Source: Clostridium sp. CAG:609
GTDB lineage: Bacteria; Bacillota_I; Bacilli_A; RF39; UBA660
DNA length: 64,000 nucleotides
NCBI GenBank assembly: GCA_000438075.1
Contig: FR903540.1
Location: 1 to 64,000 of the forward strand
Reading direction: 5' to 3'
The stretch's first letter is position 1, and each line of letters begins with the position of its first letter. The translations under genes and the position numbers were made by a program. Below are positions 7,996 to 17,204 of the stretch, one piece after another. The notes beneath the pieces were generated by a model. It was not told where the DNA came from. It made no database searches and saw only the letters and a program-made list of their open reading frames with translations.

Positions 7996-9735
7996 ATGGC
8001 GTATATAAAAAATGATGAATTAAATGAAATACTTAGCCGAGCTGATATTGTTGATATTATCTCAAGTTATTTAAAAGTTACTCCGAAGGGTAAAAATTAT
8101 GTGAGCCTTTGTCCTTTTCATAATGATCATTCTCCGAGTTTAATTATTTCAAGGGAAAAGCAGATATTTAATTGTTTTACTTGTAGAACCGGTGGAAATG
8201 TATTTAGCTTTGTAATGAAATATGAAAATGTTTCATTTTATGAAGCTGTTAGTATAGTTGCTAAAAAAATTGGTTATACTTTAAGTGGTAATTTTGATAA
8301 TAGTGAAGTTGTTAGTAAAAATAAAGAAGATTATAAAGTATATGATTATGCGATGAAGTATTATCACAATAATATTTTTACTGAAGATGGAACAAAAGCC
8401 AGAAAGTATTTAATAGATAGAGGTATAACAACAGATATTATTAAAGAATTTAATTTAGGGCTTGCAGGTAGTGGGAAAGATACATTTTACAAAATTGCAA
8501 GTCATAATAATATGAGTGTTGATATACTTGATAAACTTGGGTTAATAAATAAAATAAATGAAAGTATATATGATACATTTATAAATAGAATAGTTATACC
8601 TATTAAAAATTTGCAAGGTGATGTTGTTGGTTTTACAGGAAGAATATTTAATGGTGAAGATAATACTGCAAAATATTTAAATACGAAGGAAACCGAAATA
8701 TTTAAAAAAGGTAATATGTTGTTTAACTATCATAATGCCAAAAATTATATTAGAGATAAAGGCTGTGTTATTGTAGTTGAAGGTAATATGGATGCCATTA
8801 AGATGAGTGCAAAAGGATTTAAAAATGTTATTGCCTTGATGGGGGTTGCATTATCTAGTTATCAAGTTGATGTTTTAAAAAGGCTTAAGGTACCCGTTGT
8901 GCTTATGCTTGATAATGATAATGCTGGATTAGAAGCAACTGTTAAAAATGGTGAAATATTAGAGAGTGCTGGGATTGATACTAAAGTAATTCGTTTAAGC
9001 GGAGCAAAAGATCCGGATGAATACATTGAAAAATTTGGTGTTGATGCCATGCAAAATAATGTTGATCATGCCATTAAATATATCGATTTTAAATTGGAAT
9101 ATTTAAAGAAAGATAAGAATTTAGATAATATAGAAGATTTAATTGCTTATGTAAAAGAAGTAATATCTAGTTTAAATAATCAAGATGACTTGACAAAAGA
9201 GGTAATCATATCTAAAATAAGTAATGATTATAAAATTGATGCTGAAGTTTTAAAAAGTGGTATAAAAGAACAACCTAAGGAAAGGGTTGTAAAAAATGAT
9301 GTTAAGAATGAACCTGTTAAAACTTCGAAATATCATAAAGCAAGTAGTAAATTATTATATTATATGTTGATGGATGATAAATATATTAATATGTATAAAA
9401 ATAATTTAGGTTATTTGAAGGAAAGGATGGAACGAGTTTTAGCTAGTGAAATTATATATTTTAGTGAAATAAATGGTGGTATTAATGTTTCTTTATTTAC
9501 TACATACTTAATGGATAAACCTGATTTATATGAATATTTAGAGTTAATACTTAGCGAAAATAGTTTAGTGGAAGTTGATGATAATGAATTTGATTCATTA
9601 ATTAAAGCCATATTAAAAATATATAAGAAAGATAAAATAAATGAATTGAAGGAAAAAATAGCAATTGAGCTTGATCAAGAAAAAAAAGAAAGATTAATTG
9701 AAAAGTTAATCGAAGTTAAAAGGAAGTGTGAATAA
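7996..9735 (+). CDS. dnaG: DNA primase
   Basis: Synthesises RNA primers for replication. 579 residues from ATG 7996, preceded by GGGGATAAAGGGG; an upstream in-frame start at 7930 would lie in the promoter. The CHC2 zinc finger is at ~40-65 (CPFHNDHSPS, then CFTCRTGG), the Toprim fold has VIVVEGNMDA and LMLDNDNAG, and the C-terminal helical part would bind DnaB. First gene of the classic macromolecular synthesis operon, with rpoD starting at its stop codon. Confidence 0.97.
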   Translation: MAYIKNDELNEILSRADIVDIISSYLKVTPKGKNYVSLCPFHNDHSPSLIISREKQIFNCFTCRTGGNVFSFVMKYENVSFYEAVSIVAKKIGYTLSGNFDNSEVVSKNKEDYKVYDYAMKYYHNNIFTEDGTKARKYLIDRGITTDIIKEFNLGLAGSGKDTFYKIASHNNMSVDILDKLGLINKINESIYDTFINRIVIPIKNLQGDVVGFTGRIFNGEDNTAKYLNTKETEIFKKGNMLFNYHNAKNYIRDKGCVIVVEGNMDAIKMSAKGFKNVIALMGVALSSYQVDVLKRLKVPVVLMLDNDNAGLEATVKNGEILESAGIDTKVIRLSGAKDPDEYIEKFGVDAMQNNVDHAIKYIDFKLEYLKKDKNLDNIEDLIAYVKEVISSLNNQDDLTKEVIISKISNDYKIDAEVLKSGIKEQPKERVVKNDVKNEPVKTSKYHKASSKLLYYMLMDDKYINMYKNNLGYLKERMERVLASEIIYFSEINGGINVSLFTTYLMDKPDLYEYLELILSENSLVEVDDNEFDSLIKAILKIYKKDKINELKEKIAIELDQEKKERLIEKLIEVKRKCE

Positions 9736-10841
9736 TGGAACAAATTAAAACATTAGAAGAAAGAGAAAATAGTTTAATAGAAAAAGGTAAAGTTAAAGGT
9801 TTTATTACTTATGAGGAATTAGCTTTTGAATTAAAAGGGCTTGATATTGATAATGATGCATTAGATAATTTATATAATAAATTAGTTGAAAATAATATTT
9901 CAGTTGTAGCTGAAGCTGATGTTGATGCAGATTCTGGGGAAGCAAAGATTCCTGAGAAAGAATTAGAAGAACCAGTATTGTTAAGTGATGAAGATATTAC
10001 TAAAGATATTAATATTAATGATCCAGTTAGAATGTATTTAAAAGAAATTGGGAGGATATCTTTGTTATCTAGTGAAGAAGAAATGGAGATTTCTAAAAGA
10101 GTTGCTTTAGATGATAAAGAAGCTAAAAGAATACTTGCAGAATCTAACTTGCGTTTAGTTGTATCTATTGCAAAAAGATATGTAGGTCGTGGACTTTTAT
10201 TCTTAGATTTAATTCAAGAAGGTAATATTGGATTAATGAAAGCAGTAGAAAAGTTTGATTATGATAAAGGTTATAAATTTTCGACATATGCAACTTGGTG
10301 GATAAGACAAGCTATTACTAGAGCCCTTGCAGATCAAGCTAGAACAATTAGAGTTCCTGTTCATATGGTTGAAACTATTAATAAGATGAGTAGAGTTCAA
10401 AGACAATTAACACTAGAGTTAAACCGTGAACCTAGTGAAGAAGAAATTGCTAAGAAAATGGGTGTAGGAGTAGATAAGGTAAGAGAAGTATTAAAGATTA
10501 GTCAAGAACCAGTTTCTTTGGAAACTCCGATTGGAGAAGAAGATGACTCACACTTAGGTGATTTTTTGAAAGATGAATCTAGTTTGAGTCCAGAAGAATA
10601 TACAGAAAATGAAATATTAAAAGAAGAAATAAAAGAAGTTTTAATGTCTCTTCAAGCAAGAGAACAAGAAGTTTTAGAACTTAGATTTGGTCTTATTGAT
10701 GGAACTTGTCATACTTTAGAAGAAGTTGGTAAAAAGTTTAATGTGACAAGAGAACGTATTAGACAAATTGAAGCTAAAGCTTTAAGAAAATTAAGACATC
10801 CATCACGTGCTAAAAAGTTAAAGGATTTTCTAGAAGAATAA
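9735..10841 (+). CDS. rpoD: Primary RNA polymerase sigma factor (SigA/RpoD)
   Basis: 368 residues, the length of Firmicutes SigA. A short region 1.1 occupies the first ~75 residues. Region 1.2 begins DPVRMYLKEIG, region 2 has LDLIQEGNIGLMKAVEKFDY and the -10 reading segment KFSTYATWWIRQAI, region 3 has RVPVHM, and region 4 ends in the helix-turn-helix TLEEVGKKFNVTRERIRQIE. The start overlaps the dnaG stop as TAATG. It fits the consensus-like promoters seen across the window. Confidence 0.98.
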   Translation: MEQIKTLEERENSLIEKGKVKGFITYEELAFELKGLDIDNDALDNLYNKLVENNISVVAEADVDADSGEAKIPEKELEEPVLLSDEDITKDININDPVRMYLKEIGRISLLSSEEEMEISKRVALDDKEAKRILAESNLRLVVSIAKRYVGRGLLFLDLIQEGNIGLMKAVEKFDYDKGYKFSTYATWWIRQAITRALADQARTIRVPVHMVETINKMSRVQRQLTLELNREPSEEEIAKKMGVGVDKVREVLKISQEPVSLETPIGEEDDSHLGDFLKDESSLSPEEYTENEILKEEIKEVLMSLQAREQEVLELRFGLIDGTCHTLEEVGKKFNVTRERIRQIEAKALRKLRHPSRAKKLKDFLEE

Positions 10842-11437
10842 TGAGAATAGAAAAAATAGCATCTTTAGTTGATAAGGATGCTTCTTTGATAGATATAGGT
10901 ACAGATCATGCATATTTACCTATTTATCTTTATAAGAGTGGTATTACTAAAAGTGTTGATGGATCTGATGTATCTGAAGAAATATTAAAATTTGGTAGAA
11001 AAAATTTAATTAAAAATAATTTAGATGATAAAATTAATCTAATAGTTAGTGATGGTTTTAAAAATTTAAAAAAGAATTATGATGTAGCAGTTATTAGTGG
11101 AATGGGTACAGAAACTATTAAACATATTTTAAAGTATGAAAAGTTACCTAAAACTTTAATTTTATCTAGTCATAAAAATGTATATGATTTAAGAGTTTTT
11201 ATGAATAACTTAGGTTATAAAATAGATAAAGAGATTGTAGTGTGTGAAAATAAAATATATTATGATATAATTAAGTATGTGTTAGGTAAAGAAAATTTAT
11301 GCGAATATGATTTATTAGTTGGTAAAAGTAATGATGTTGATTATATAAATTATATAAAAAATAAATATAATAAGTTGTATAGTTTAAGTAAAGATGAAAA
11401 GTTTAAAAAGTATCTAGATATTATTGAAAAAAGATAG
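10841..11437 (+). CDS. trmK: tRNA (adenine(22)-N1)-methyltransferase
   Basis: SAM-dependent enzyme of the TrmK (YqfN) family forming m1A22 in tRNA. 198 residues; SAM motif I LIDIGTDHAYLPIYL at ~17-31 and the acceptor-loop segment VISGMGTETI near 85 are typical. It overlaps the rpoD stop (TAATG), the same order as in Bacillus where yqfN follows the dnaG-rpoD group. The 3' end overlaps a convergent gene by 17 bp. Confidence 0.93.
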   Translation: MRIEKIASLVDKDASLIDIGTDHAYLPIYLYKSGITKSVDGSDVSEEILKFGRKNLIKNNLDDKINLIVSDGFKNLKKNYDVAVISGMGTETIKHILKYEKLPKTLILSSHKNVYDLRVFMNNLGYKIDKEIVVCENKIYYDIIKYVLGKENLCEYDLLVGKSNDVDYINYIKNKYNKLYSLSKDEKFKKYLDIIEKR

Positions 11438-11678
11438 GGTTATTAGTGGAAGTAACATGATTTGTTACTTCTTTTTTTGGGGTTATATCAATTGTTTTAG
11501 TACTTCCAATATTTTTAAATTCTTTTGCTAAAGTAAAGAAGTTTTTCATATTATTAACTATTGGTTTTATTTCTTTATAAATAGGGATAGCTTGATTAGC
11601 AATTCCTAATCCTTTGGAAATACCTGATAAAATTTTAGGTAGTGTAAGAGTTGTCCTTATAGTATTTGGTCCGAACAT
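11421..11678 (-). CDS. YqfQ/VrrA-like small protein
   Basis: 85 residues on the opposite strand to trmK. The N-terminus (MFGPNTIRT, then LPKILSGISKGLGI and NQAIPIYKEIKPIVNN) looks like the YqfQ/VrrA family, whose Bacillus gene also lies near trmK. These are small proteins of unknown biochemical role, in some species with spore-associated homologues. The C-terminal third is low-complexity polar. AGGTGATTTAATT lies upstream on the minus strand. Identification is by short motif resemblance plus neighbourhood. Confidence 0.55.
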   Translation of the reverse strand: MFGPNTIRTTLTLPKILSGISKGLGIANQAIPIYKEIKPIVNNMKNFFTLAKEFKNIGSTKTIDITPKKEVTNHVTSTNNPIFFQ

Positions 11679-11778
11679 AATTAAATCACCTATATAATTA
11701 TATGAAAAATAATAATTATTGATTGTAAATTTGCGTAATTTTTGGTATACTTAATATAGAGTAAAGGAATTGGTTACT

Positions 11779-13317
11779 ATGGATATATTAAAAAGTCCTT
11801 TTGTGGTGTTAGGTAATATTTTTAAATATGCATTTATGGGAATAAAATATATGCTTTATGATTTATGGGCTGATTTATATGCCGGAGCGAGTTATTCTGT
11901 AGATAAAACTTATCGAACTACGAAGCAAGCTTTTTTATCTGAAGAAGATAAGTTGTATGAAAGAACTAAGAAAAAGCCTAAGAAAGAAAAAGTTTATAAA
12001 TATAGTGAGAAAACCTTAGCTAAATTAGAAGAAGAGAAAAAAGCGTTGTTAGTTGATTTGCAAACAGCAGGTGCAACAAGAAGTAAAGAACCTCATGTAT
12101 ATAAATATAAAGTTAGAGATGCAACTGGTAGAATTATAACTGGTACGATGAATGGATTAAGTAAGCTTGATATTAATGCTTATTTACTTAATGAGGGTTA
12201 TGATGTTTATAAAATTGAAACTAGTGCATGGATAGATTTTGTTTATAGAGAATCTAGTTTTATGGGTAAGAAGATGTCTACGAAAGATTTAATATTTTGG
12301 CTTACTCAGTTATCTACATATGTTAAAGCTGGTTTAACTTTGAATGAAGCTATAAAAATTTTAACAACTCAGATGAAAGGTAATAAAGCAAGAACTACAG
12401 CTTTTAAAGCTATTTCTTATGAACTTACTTTAGGGGAATCTTTCTCAAGTGCTTTGGAAAAACAAGGAGATATGTTTCCTGCATTATTAATTAATATGAT
12501 TAAGGCAGCTGAAGCAAGTGGTACTTTAGTTGAAACTTTAGATGATATGTCTGCATATTATACTGAAATAAATGAAACACATAAACAAATGGTTAGTGCG
12601 ATGACTTATCCAACAATTGTAGCTTTCTTTTCATTTGCAGTTATAATATTTATAATGGTTTATGTTGTGCCTCAGTTTATTGATATTTATGAACAACAAG
12701 GTACACAAATTAAAGGAATAACCTTATTAGTTATTAATTTAAGTAGTTTTATTAAAAAAGATTGGTATATTTTATTTGGTAGTATTGCTTTAGTTATTAT
12801 AGTGATTGTTATTTGTTATAAAAAGATTAAAGCTTTTAGGGCATCAATGCAAATATTTTTAATGCACGTTCCTTTGATTAAAGATATTATTATTTATAAT
12901 GAACTTACAATATTTAGTAAAACTTTTGCTTCGCTTTTAAGAAATAACGTATTTATTACTGATAGTATGGATATTTTAAGTAAGATAACTAATAATGAAA
13001 TTTATAAAGCAATATTATATAAGACAATTAATAATATAGTTAAGGGTGAAAAAATTAGTGAGGCTTTTAAAGATCATTGGGCTGTTCCAGATGTAGCATA
13101 TTATATGATTGTTACTGGGGAATCAACTGGAGACCTTGCTGAAATGATGCAAAAGGTAAGTGATTATTATCAACTTTTACATAAGAATTTGATTAATAAT
13201 TTAAAAGCTTTTATTGAACCAATTATGATTGCTTTCTTGGCAGTAGTAGTTGGGGGTATAATTATTGCAGTAATTGTGCCAATGTTTGATATGTATTCTC
13301 AAATACAAAATTCTTAA
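11779..13317 (+). CDS. pilC: Type IV pilus/type II secretion inner-membrane platform protein PilC
   Basis: 512 residues from ATG 11779 (AAAGGAAT ten bases upstream; a TTG at 11770 overlaps that RBS). The first ~110 residues are an unusual charged extension containing KKKPKKEKVYKYSEK. Two T2SSF domains follow (about 165-290 and 370-500) with the family segments TQLSTYVKAGLTL, MIKAAEASGTL, FSKTFASLLRN and MIVTGESTGDL. Membrane spans are near 285-305, 330-350 and 475-500. A prepilin peptidase gene follows at once; the ATPase and pilins are not here. Confidence 0.93.
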   Translation: MDILKSPFVVLGNIFKYAFMGIKYMLYDLWADLYAGASYSVDKTYRTTKQAFLSEEDKLYERTKKKPKKEKVYKYSEKTLAKLEEEKKALLVDLQTAGATRSKEPHVYKYKVRDATGRIITGTMNGLSKLDINAYLLNEGYDVYKIETSAWIDFVYRESSFMGKKMSTKDLIFWLTQLSTYVKAGLTLNEAIKILTTQMKGNKARTTAFKAISYELTLGESFSSALEKQGDMFPALLINMIKAAEASGTLVETLDDMSAYYTEINETHKQMVSAMTYPTIVAFFSFAVIIFIMVYVVPQFIDIYEQQGTQIKGITLLVINLSSFIKKDWYILFGSIALVIIVIVICYKKIKAFRASMQIFLMHVPLIKDIIIYNELTIFSKTFASLLRNNVFITDSMDILSKITNNEIYKAILYKTINNIVKGEKISEAFKDHWAVPDVAYYMIVTGESTGDLAEMMQKVSDYYQLLHKNLINNLKAFIEPIMIAFLAVVVGGIIIAVIVPMFDMYSQIQNS

Positions 13318-13330
13318 AGTAGGTGATGTT

Positions 13331-14089
13331 ATGGCGTTGTTTTGGTTTATCTTAGGTACTGTTTTGGGTTCGTTTTATTTAGTTTATGCAACTAGAGTAC
13401 CTAATGGGGAAAATTTTATAAATTCTAGAAGTAAGTGTGATCATTGTGGTTATATTCTTAAGTGGTATAATTTAATACCTCTTTTTTCTTTTATTATTCA
13501 AAGAGGAAAATGTTGTAAGTGTGGTAAAAAAATAAGTAGTGAACACTTCTTTGTTGAGTTATTTACGGGTTTATTATTTTTACTTAGTTACATTTATTTT
13601 GGAAGCGGATTTAATTTTTATGTTGCTTTAGTGGTAGTGTCTCTCATGATAGTCATATTTATAAGTGATTTTAAATATATGGTTATACTTGATTCAAGTT
13701 TAGTTACTTCATGTATTTTGGTGCTTATTTTGATGATTATATATAAGTTTAGTTTTAAAGCAATATGTGTTCAGATACTTTCTGGTTTAATATTATTTTT
13801 AGTAATGTTTCTTGTTGAAAGAGTTGGGACATTTACTTTAAAAAAAGATTCTTTGGGAGGCGGAGATATTAAGCTTACTTTTGTTCTTGGTTTTATATTA
13901 GGTATTAAAGCTGGTATTGTTGCTTTGGTTTTATCATCATTTTTAGCTTTGCCGTATGCTGTTGCAACTCTTTATTTAAAAGATAATCATGAATTTGCAT
14001 ATGGACCATTTATAGCTGGTGCTTTATTTATAGTATTTTTTCACTTAGATAAATTTAATATGTTAATAGATTACTTATTTGTTTTATAA
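13331..14089 (+). CDS. pilD: Prepilin peptidase (PilD/ComC type)
   Basis: Membrane aspartyl protease that cleaves and methylates type IV prepilin leaders. 252 residues from ATG 13331 (AGTAGGTGAT upstream; the longer in-frame start overlaps pilC). The N-terminal zinc loop has CDHCG and CCKCGKKIS, and the catalytic aspartates are in ISDFKYM and GGGDIKL, as in the family. About seven to eight membrane spans. Coupled to pilC, so the cell should make type IV pili or a competence pseudopilus with other parts encoded elsewhere. Confidence 0.95.
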   Translation: MALFWFILGTVLGSFYLVYATRVPNGENFINSRSKCDHCGYILKWYNLIPLFSFIIQRGKCCKCGKKISSEHFFVELFTGLLFLLSYIYFGSGFNFYVALVVVSLMIVIFISDFKYMVILDSSLVTSCILVLILMIIYKFSFKAICVQILSGLILFLVMFLVERVGTFTLKKDSLGGGDIKLTFVLGFILGIKAGIVALVLSSFLALPYAVATLYLKDNHEFAYGPFIAGALFIVFFHLDKFNMLIDYLFVL

Positions 14090-14091
14090 AT

Positions 14092-14122
14092 TCTTTCTGT
14101 TTAATGCAGAAGGATTTTTTTA
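14092..14122 (+). terminator. Terminator after pilCD
   Basis: TCTTTCTGT pairs with GCAGAAGGA (G-U pairs included) across a five-base loop and is followed by a T-run. Confidence 0.7.
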
Positions 14123-14138
14123 TAAGTGATAATTAAAA

Positions 14139-14214
14139 AATGTTTATCTGTATACATACAGATAAACATTACCAATAATAAAAAGTAGCATTAACACAAC
14201 GTGCTTCCTTTTCT
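14139..14214 (-). ncRNA. Candidate small minus-strand transcript with a 17-codon hydrophobic ORF
   Basis: On the minus strand a promoter (TTGATT 14249-14244, 17-base spacer, TAATAT 14226-14221) is followed by AAGGAAGC at 14210-14203, a GTG at 14197 (or ATG at 14191), and a reading frame MLMLLFIIGNVYLYVYR ending at 14144. The stop lies inside a 15-bp perfect inverted repeat (14139-14170) that on this strand is followed by six T, a strong terminator. Transcript length would be only ~75-80 nt. It could be a small RNA, a tiny membrane peptide of the type I toxin kind, or both. Confidence 0.4.
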
Positions 14215-14331
14215 GTATTAATATTAGCACATTTTTTACTAAAAATCAATATTTTTCTTAAAAGTTTACATTATAAGAATATAGTTTATGAGGTATTTTA
14301 ATATGATTTTCTTAAAATGTAATTATCTTTA

Positions 14332-14360
14332 TTGTACGTTTTGAAAGTTTATGCTATAAT
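14332..14360 (+). promoter_or_regulatory. Promoter for tkt
   Basis: TTGTAC, 17 bases, TATAAT, ending 28 bases before the transketolase ATG. The 14090-14388 gap therefore holds the pilCD terminator, the minus-strand small transcript and this promoter. Confidence 0.6.
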
Positions 14361-14388
14361 CTTATTATCGTATAAGGAGTGGTAAGTT

Positions 14389-16389
14389 ATGGGTAAGTTA
14401 GATGAAGCTGCCTTGAATAGTATTAAAGTTTTAGGACTTGATATGATTGATAAAGCAAAGAGTGGACATCCGGGTATAGTTTTGGGTGCTGCTGCAATTA
14501 TGTATGCTTTATATAAAGATCATTTGGATGTTATTCCAAGTAATCCGAATTGGATAAATAGAGATAGATTTGTTATGTCTAGTGGACATGGATCTGCTTT
14601 ATTTTATTCAACATTATATCATTTTGGATATGATATTGATGTTGAAGAGTTAAAACATTTTAGAGATTTAAATTCTTTGACACCTGGGCATCCAGAGTAT
14701 AGGGTTACACCTGGTGTTGATGTTTCTACTGGTCCACTTGGTCAAGGAATTGGTATGGCTGTAGGTATGGCTTTAGCGGAAAGATATCTTCGTTCAATTG
14801 TAAATATCGAGGATAAAAAATCATCATTAATTGATTACTATACATATTGTTTATGTGGTGATGGTGACTTGATGGAAGGAATAAGTTATGAAGCTTTGAG
14901 TTTTGCAAGTCGTCAAAATTTAAATAAGTTAATATTGTTATATGATAAAAATGATGTATCACTAGATAGTAAAACTGATGTTACTTTTGATGAAGATATT
15001 GAAATACGTTTTGAAGCATTAAATTTTAATATAATTAATGTTAAATATGGTGATGATTATAAAGAAATATCTAGAGCTATTAAGAATGCTAAGAAAAGTG
15101 ATCGACCATCAATTATTATTTGTCACACAATTATTGGAGAAGATTCTAAGCTAGAAGGCACTAATAAAGTACATGGAAAGCCTTTAGATAGTGATGATTT
15201 AGCAAATATTAAAAAAGAATATAAGATTACTAATGATCCTTTTGTAGTTGATAAAGACATACTTAATTATTTGAGGAATGATATTAATAAGAGAGTATCA
15301 AAGAAGTATTTAGAATGGCAAGAAGAATATGCAAATATAAAGAGTGAAAATGAAAATTTACATGCTTTAATTAATTTGCTTGAAAGAAATGCTTTTGTAA
15401 TTGATTTTGATGATACAAAATTTAAAATAAGTGATGAATATAAGGAAGCTTTAAGAGATTCTAATCATAAGATTATGAATTTTATATCACCGAAGAGTCC
15501 ATTTTTCTTGGGTGGTTCTGCGGATCTTTCATCGTCATGTAAAACTAATTTAGATAAATCAACTATTCAAAGTGAAGATAATCCGGTTGGCAAAAATATT
15601 TATTTTGGAGTTAGAGAACATGCAATGGGGGCAATCCTTAATGGTATGGCTTTATCAAATTTAAAAGTTTTTGGCTCTACATTCTTAGCATTTTCGGATT
15701 ATTTAAAACCGGCGATTAGAATGTCTGCTTTAATGAATTTACCTGTTACATATATTTTTACACACGATTCAATATATGTCGGTGAAGATGGACCAACACA
15801 TGAACCAGTTGAACAACTAACTATGCTAAGAGCAATACCTAATTTTATTACATTTAGACCTGCAGATATAAATGAGATAATGGGTTCTTGGGAATATATT
15901 CTTAAAAATAATTGCCCAACAGCATTAGTTATTAGTAAAGAAGAGCGAAGTAAACAAAAAAATACAAACGCTAAGTTTGTTAAATATGGTGCTTATATGG
16001 TTAGAAAAGAAAAGTATCATTTAGATGGAATAATTATTGCAACTGGTCAAGAATTAGAAATGGCAATGGATATATCTCGTGAATTATTTACATTAGGTAT
16101 TGATACGAGAGTGGTATCTATGCCAAGTATGGAGTTATTTTTGAAACAAAATCCTAAGTATGAAGAACAGTTACTTCCAAAAGATGTTCCAACATTTGTA
16201 ATTGAGGCAGGTTCAAGTTTAATATGGAATAGATTTGCCACTAGACCTGATTATATTTTCGGAGTAAATAAGTTTGGAATGAGTGGAAAAACTAGTGATG
16301 TTGTTAAGTATTTAAAGGTGGATAAAAATACAATTTTGGAACATATTCAAAATATTTTAAAAAAAGATGATGTTATCGACATAATCTGA
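14389..16389 (+). CDS. tkt: Transketolase
   Basis: Thiamine diphosphate enzyme of the non-oxidative pentose phosphate pathway, exchanging two-carbon units between sugar phosphates. 666 residues, full length. Motifs include the N-terminal AKSGHPG, the ThDP motif GDGDLMEGISYEA through YDKNDVSLD, the GSADLSSS segment, and HDSIYVGEDGPTHEP in the central domain. AAGGAG precedes the ATG. It is the first gene of the tkt-sirA-yneF order also found in Bacillus. Confidence 0.97.
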   Translation: MGKLDEAALNSIKVLGLDMIDKAKSGHPGIVLGAAAIMYALYKDHLDVIPSNPNWINRDRFVMSSGHGSALFYSTLYHFGYDIDVEELKHFRDLNSLTPGHPEYRVTPGVDVSTGPLGQGIGMAVGMALAERYLRSIVNIEDKKSSLIDYYTYCLCGDGDLMEGISYEALSFASRQNLNKLILLYDKNDVSLDSKTDVTFDEDIEIRFEALNFNIINVKYGDDYKEISRAIKNAKKSDRPSIIICHTIIGEDSKLEGTNKVHGKPLDSDDLANIKKEYKITNDPFVVDKDILNYLRNDINKRVSKKYLEWQEEYANIKSENENLHALINLLERNAFVIDFDDTKFKISDEYKEALRDSNHKIMNFISPKSPFFLGGSADLSSSCKTNLDKSTIQSEDNPVGKNIYFGVREHAMGAILNGMALSNLKVFGSTFLAFSDYLKPAIRMSALMNLPVTYIFTHDSIYVGEDGPTHEPVEQLTMLRAIPNFITFRPADINEIMGSWEYILKNNCPTALVISKEERSKQKNTNAKFVKYGAYMVRKEKYHLDGIIIATGQELEMAMDISRELFTLGIDTRVVSMPSMELFLKQNPKYEEQLLPKDVPTFVIEAGSSLIWNRFATRPDYIFGVNKFGMSGKTSDVVKYLKVDKNTILEHIQNILKKDDVIDII

Positions 16390-16436
16390 CAAATTATTTA
16401 AAGTCCTTGTGGTATCATTATTGTGGGTGATGAAAG

Positions 16437-16853
16437 ATGAGGACTTTTTATATTTTTAAAATTAATAGGGAAATGGGAATACTTCTTAAAGATAGTCCGT
16501 ATAATTTATTTAAATCTTTAGAAGATATTTATTTACTTGATAAAAGTAATATTTCTTTAGGAAAGGATTTGTTGGATCAATTAATTGTACCAATTGATAA
16601 GTTAAAGTATAATAAAATTATTTATGATATGAATAAAGATAATGATTTTTATATGAAAAGTGGTGACATGCATAAAATTGTTAATAAATATCGTAAGGAA
16701 GAAACTGCGATTATAGTTAAAAATAGTCATATCTTGCTTAAAACAAACATAATAAGTAGAGATATTAAGAAATATTTACCAATTGAGGCAATGTTTGCAT
16801 GTGATTTTTACAATAAAGATTACTTTTGGCTTGAACAATTGATACATTTATAA
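16437..16853 (+). CDS. sirA: SirA-like sporulation inhibitor of replication
   Basis: 138 residues. The start (MRTFYIFKINREM) and the end (FACDFYNKDYFWLEQL) resemble the ends of Bacillus SirA/YneE, which binds domain I of DnaA to stop initiation early in sporulation. The position between transketolase and a YneF-type protein matches the Bacillus order tkt-yneE-yneF exactly, which is the main support. The middle is diverged. Whether it acts on DnaA in this organism is inference. Confidence 0.7.
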   Translation: MRTFYIFKINREMGILLKDSPYNLFKSLEDIYLLDKSNISLGKDLLDQLIVPIDKLKYNKIIYDMNKDNDFYMKSGDMHKIVNKYRKEETAIIVKNSHILLKTNIISRDIKKYLPIEAMFACDFYNKDYFWLEQLIHL

Positions 16854-16882
16854 TAAAATATAAGTATGAAGGAGATAAAATT

Positions 16883-17092
16883 ATGGGTAAATTAATATTA
16901 TATTTAGTTATAGGTATTATTATTGGTTTAATTATAGGTTTTTTCTTAGCAAGATTCTTTATGAAAAAAACTTTAGAAAAGAATCCGCCGATTAATGAAA
17001 AGATGATTGAAGCAATGATGTCATCAATGGGAAGAAAACCTAGTCAAAAACAAGTTAAACAAGTAATGGCACAAATGAATAGATTTAAATAA
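16883..17092 (+). CDS. yneF: YneF/UPF0154 small membrane protein
   Basis: 69 residues: one N-terminal membrane span (~5-26, LILYLVIGIIIGLIIGFFLA) followed by the UPF0154 signature FMKKTLEKNPPINEKMI and a basic tail with SSMGRKPSQKQV. AAGGAG precedes the ATG. It is the third gene of the conserved tkt-sirA-yneF block. Function unknown in the family. Confidence 0.92.
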   Translation: MGKLILYLVIGIIIGLIIGFFLARFFMKKTLEKNPPINEKMIEAMMSSMGRKPSQKQVKQVMAQMNRFK

Positions 17093-17104
17093 TCTATTTT
17101 TTTG
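17079..17104 (+). terminator. Terminator at the end of yneF
   Basis: ATAGAT and ATCTAT around TTTAAATA-type loop bases, then a run of T; it includes the yneF stop codon. Confidence 0.65.
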
Positions 17105-17204
17105 ACAAATAATGTAGAAAATAGAATAAATTTTAAAAAAATATTTACTTTTGTTGCATAATTTGGTAAGATTTAAATATAGAGTAAAGAGGAGTGTATA
17201 TTTT

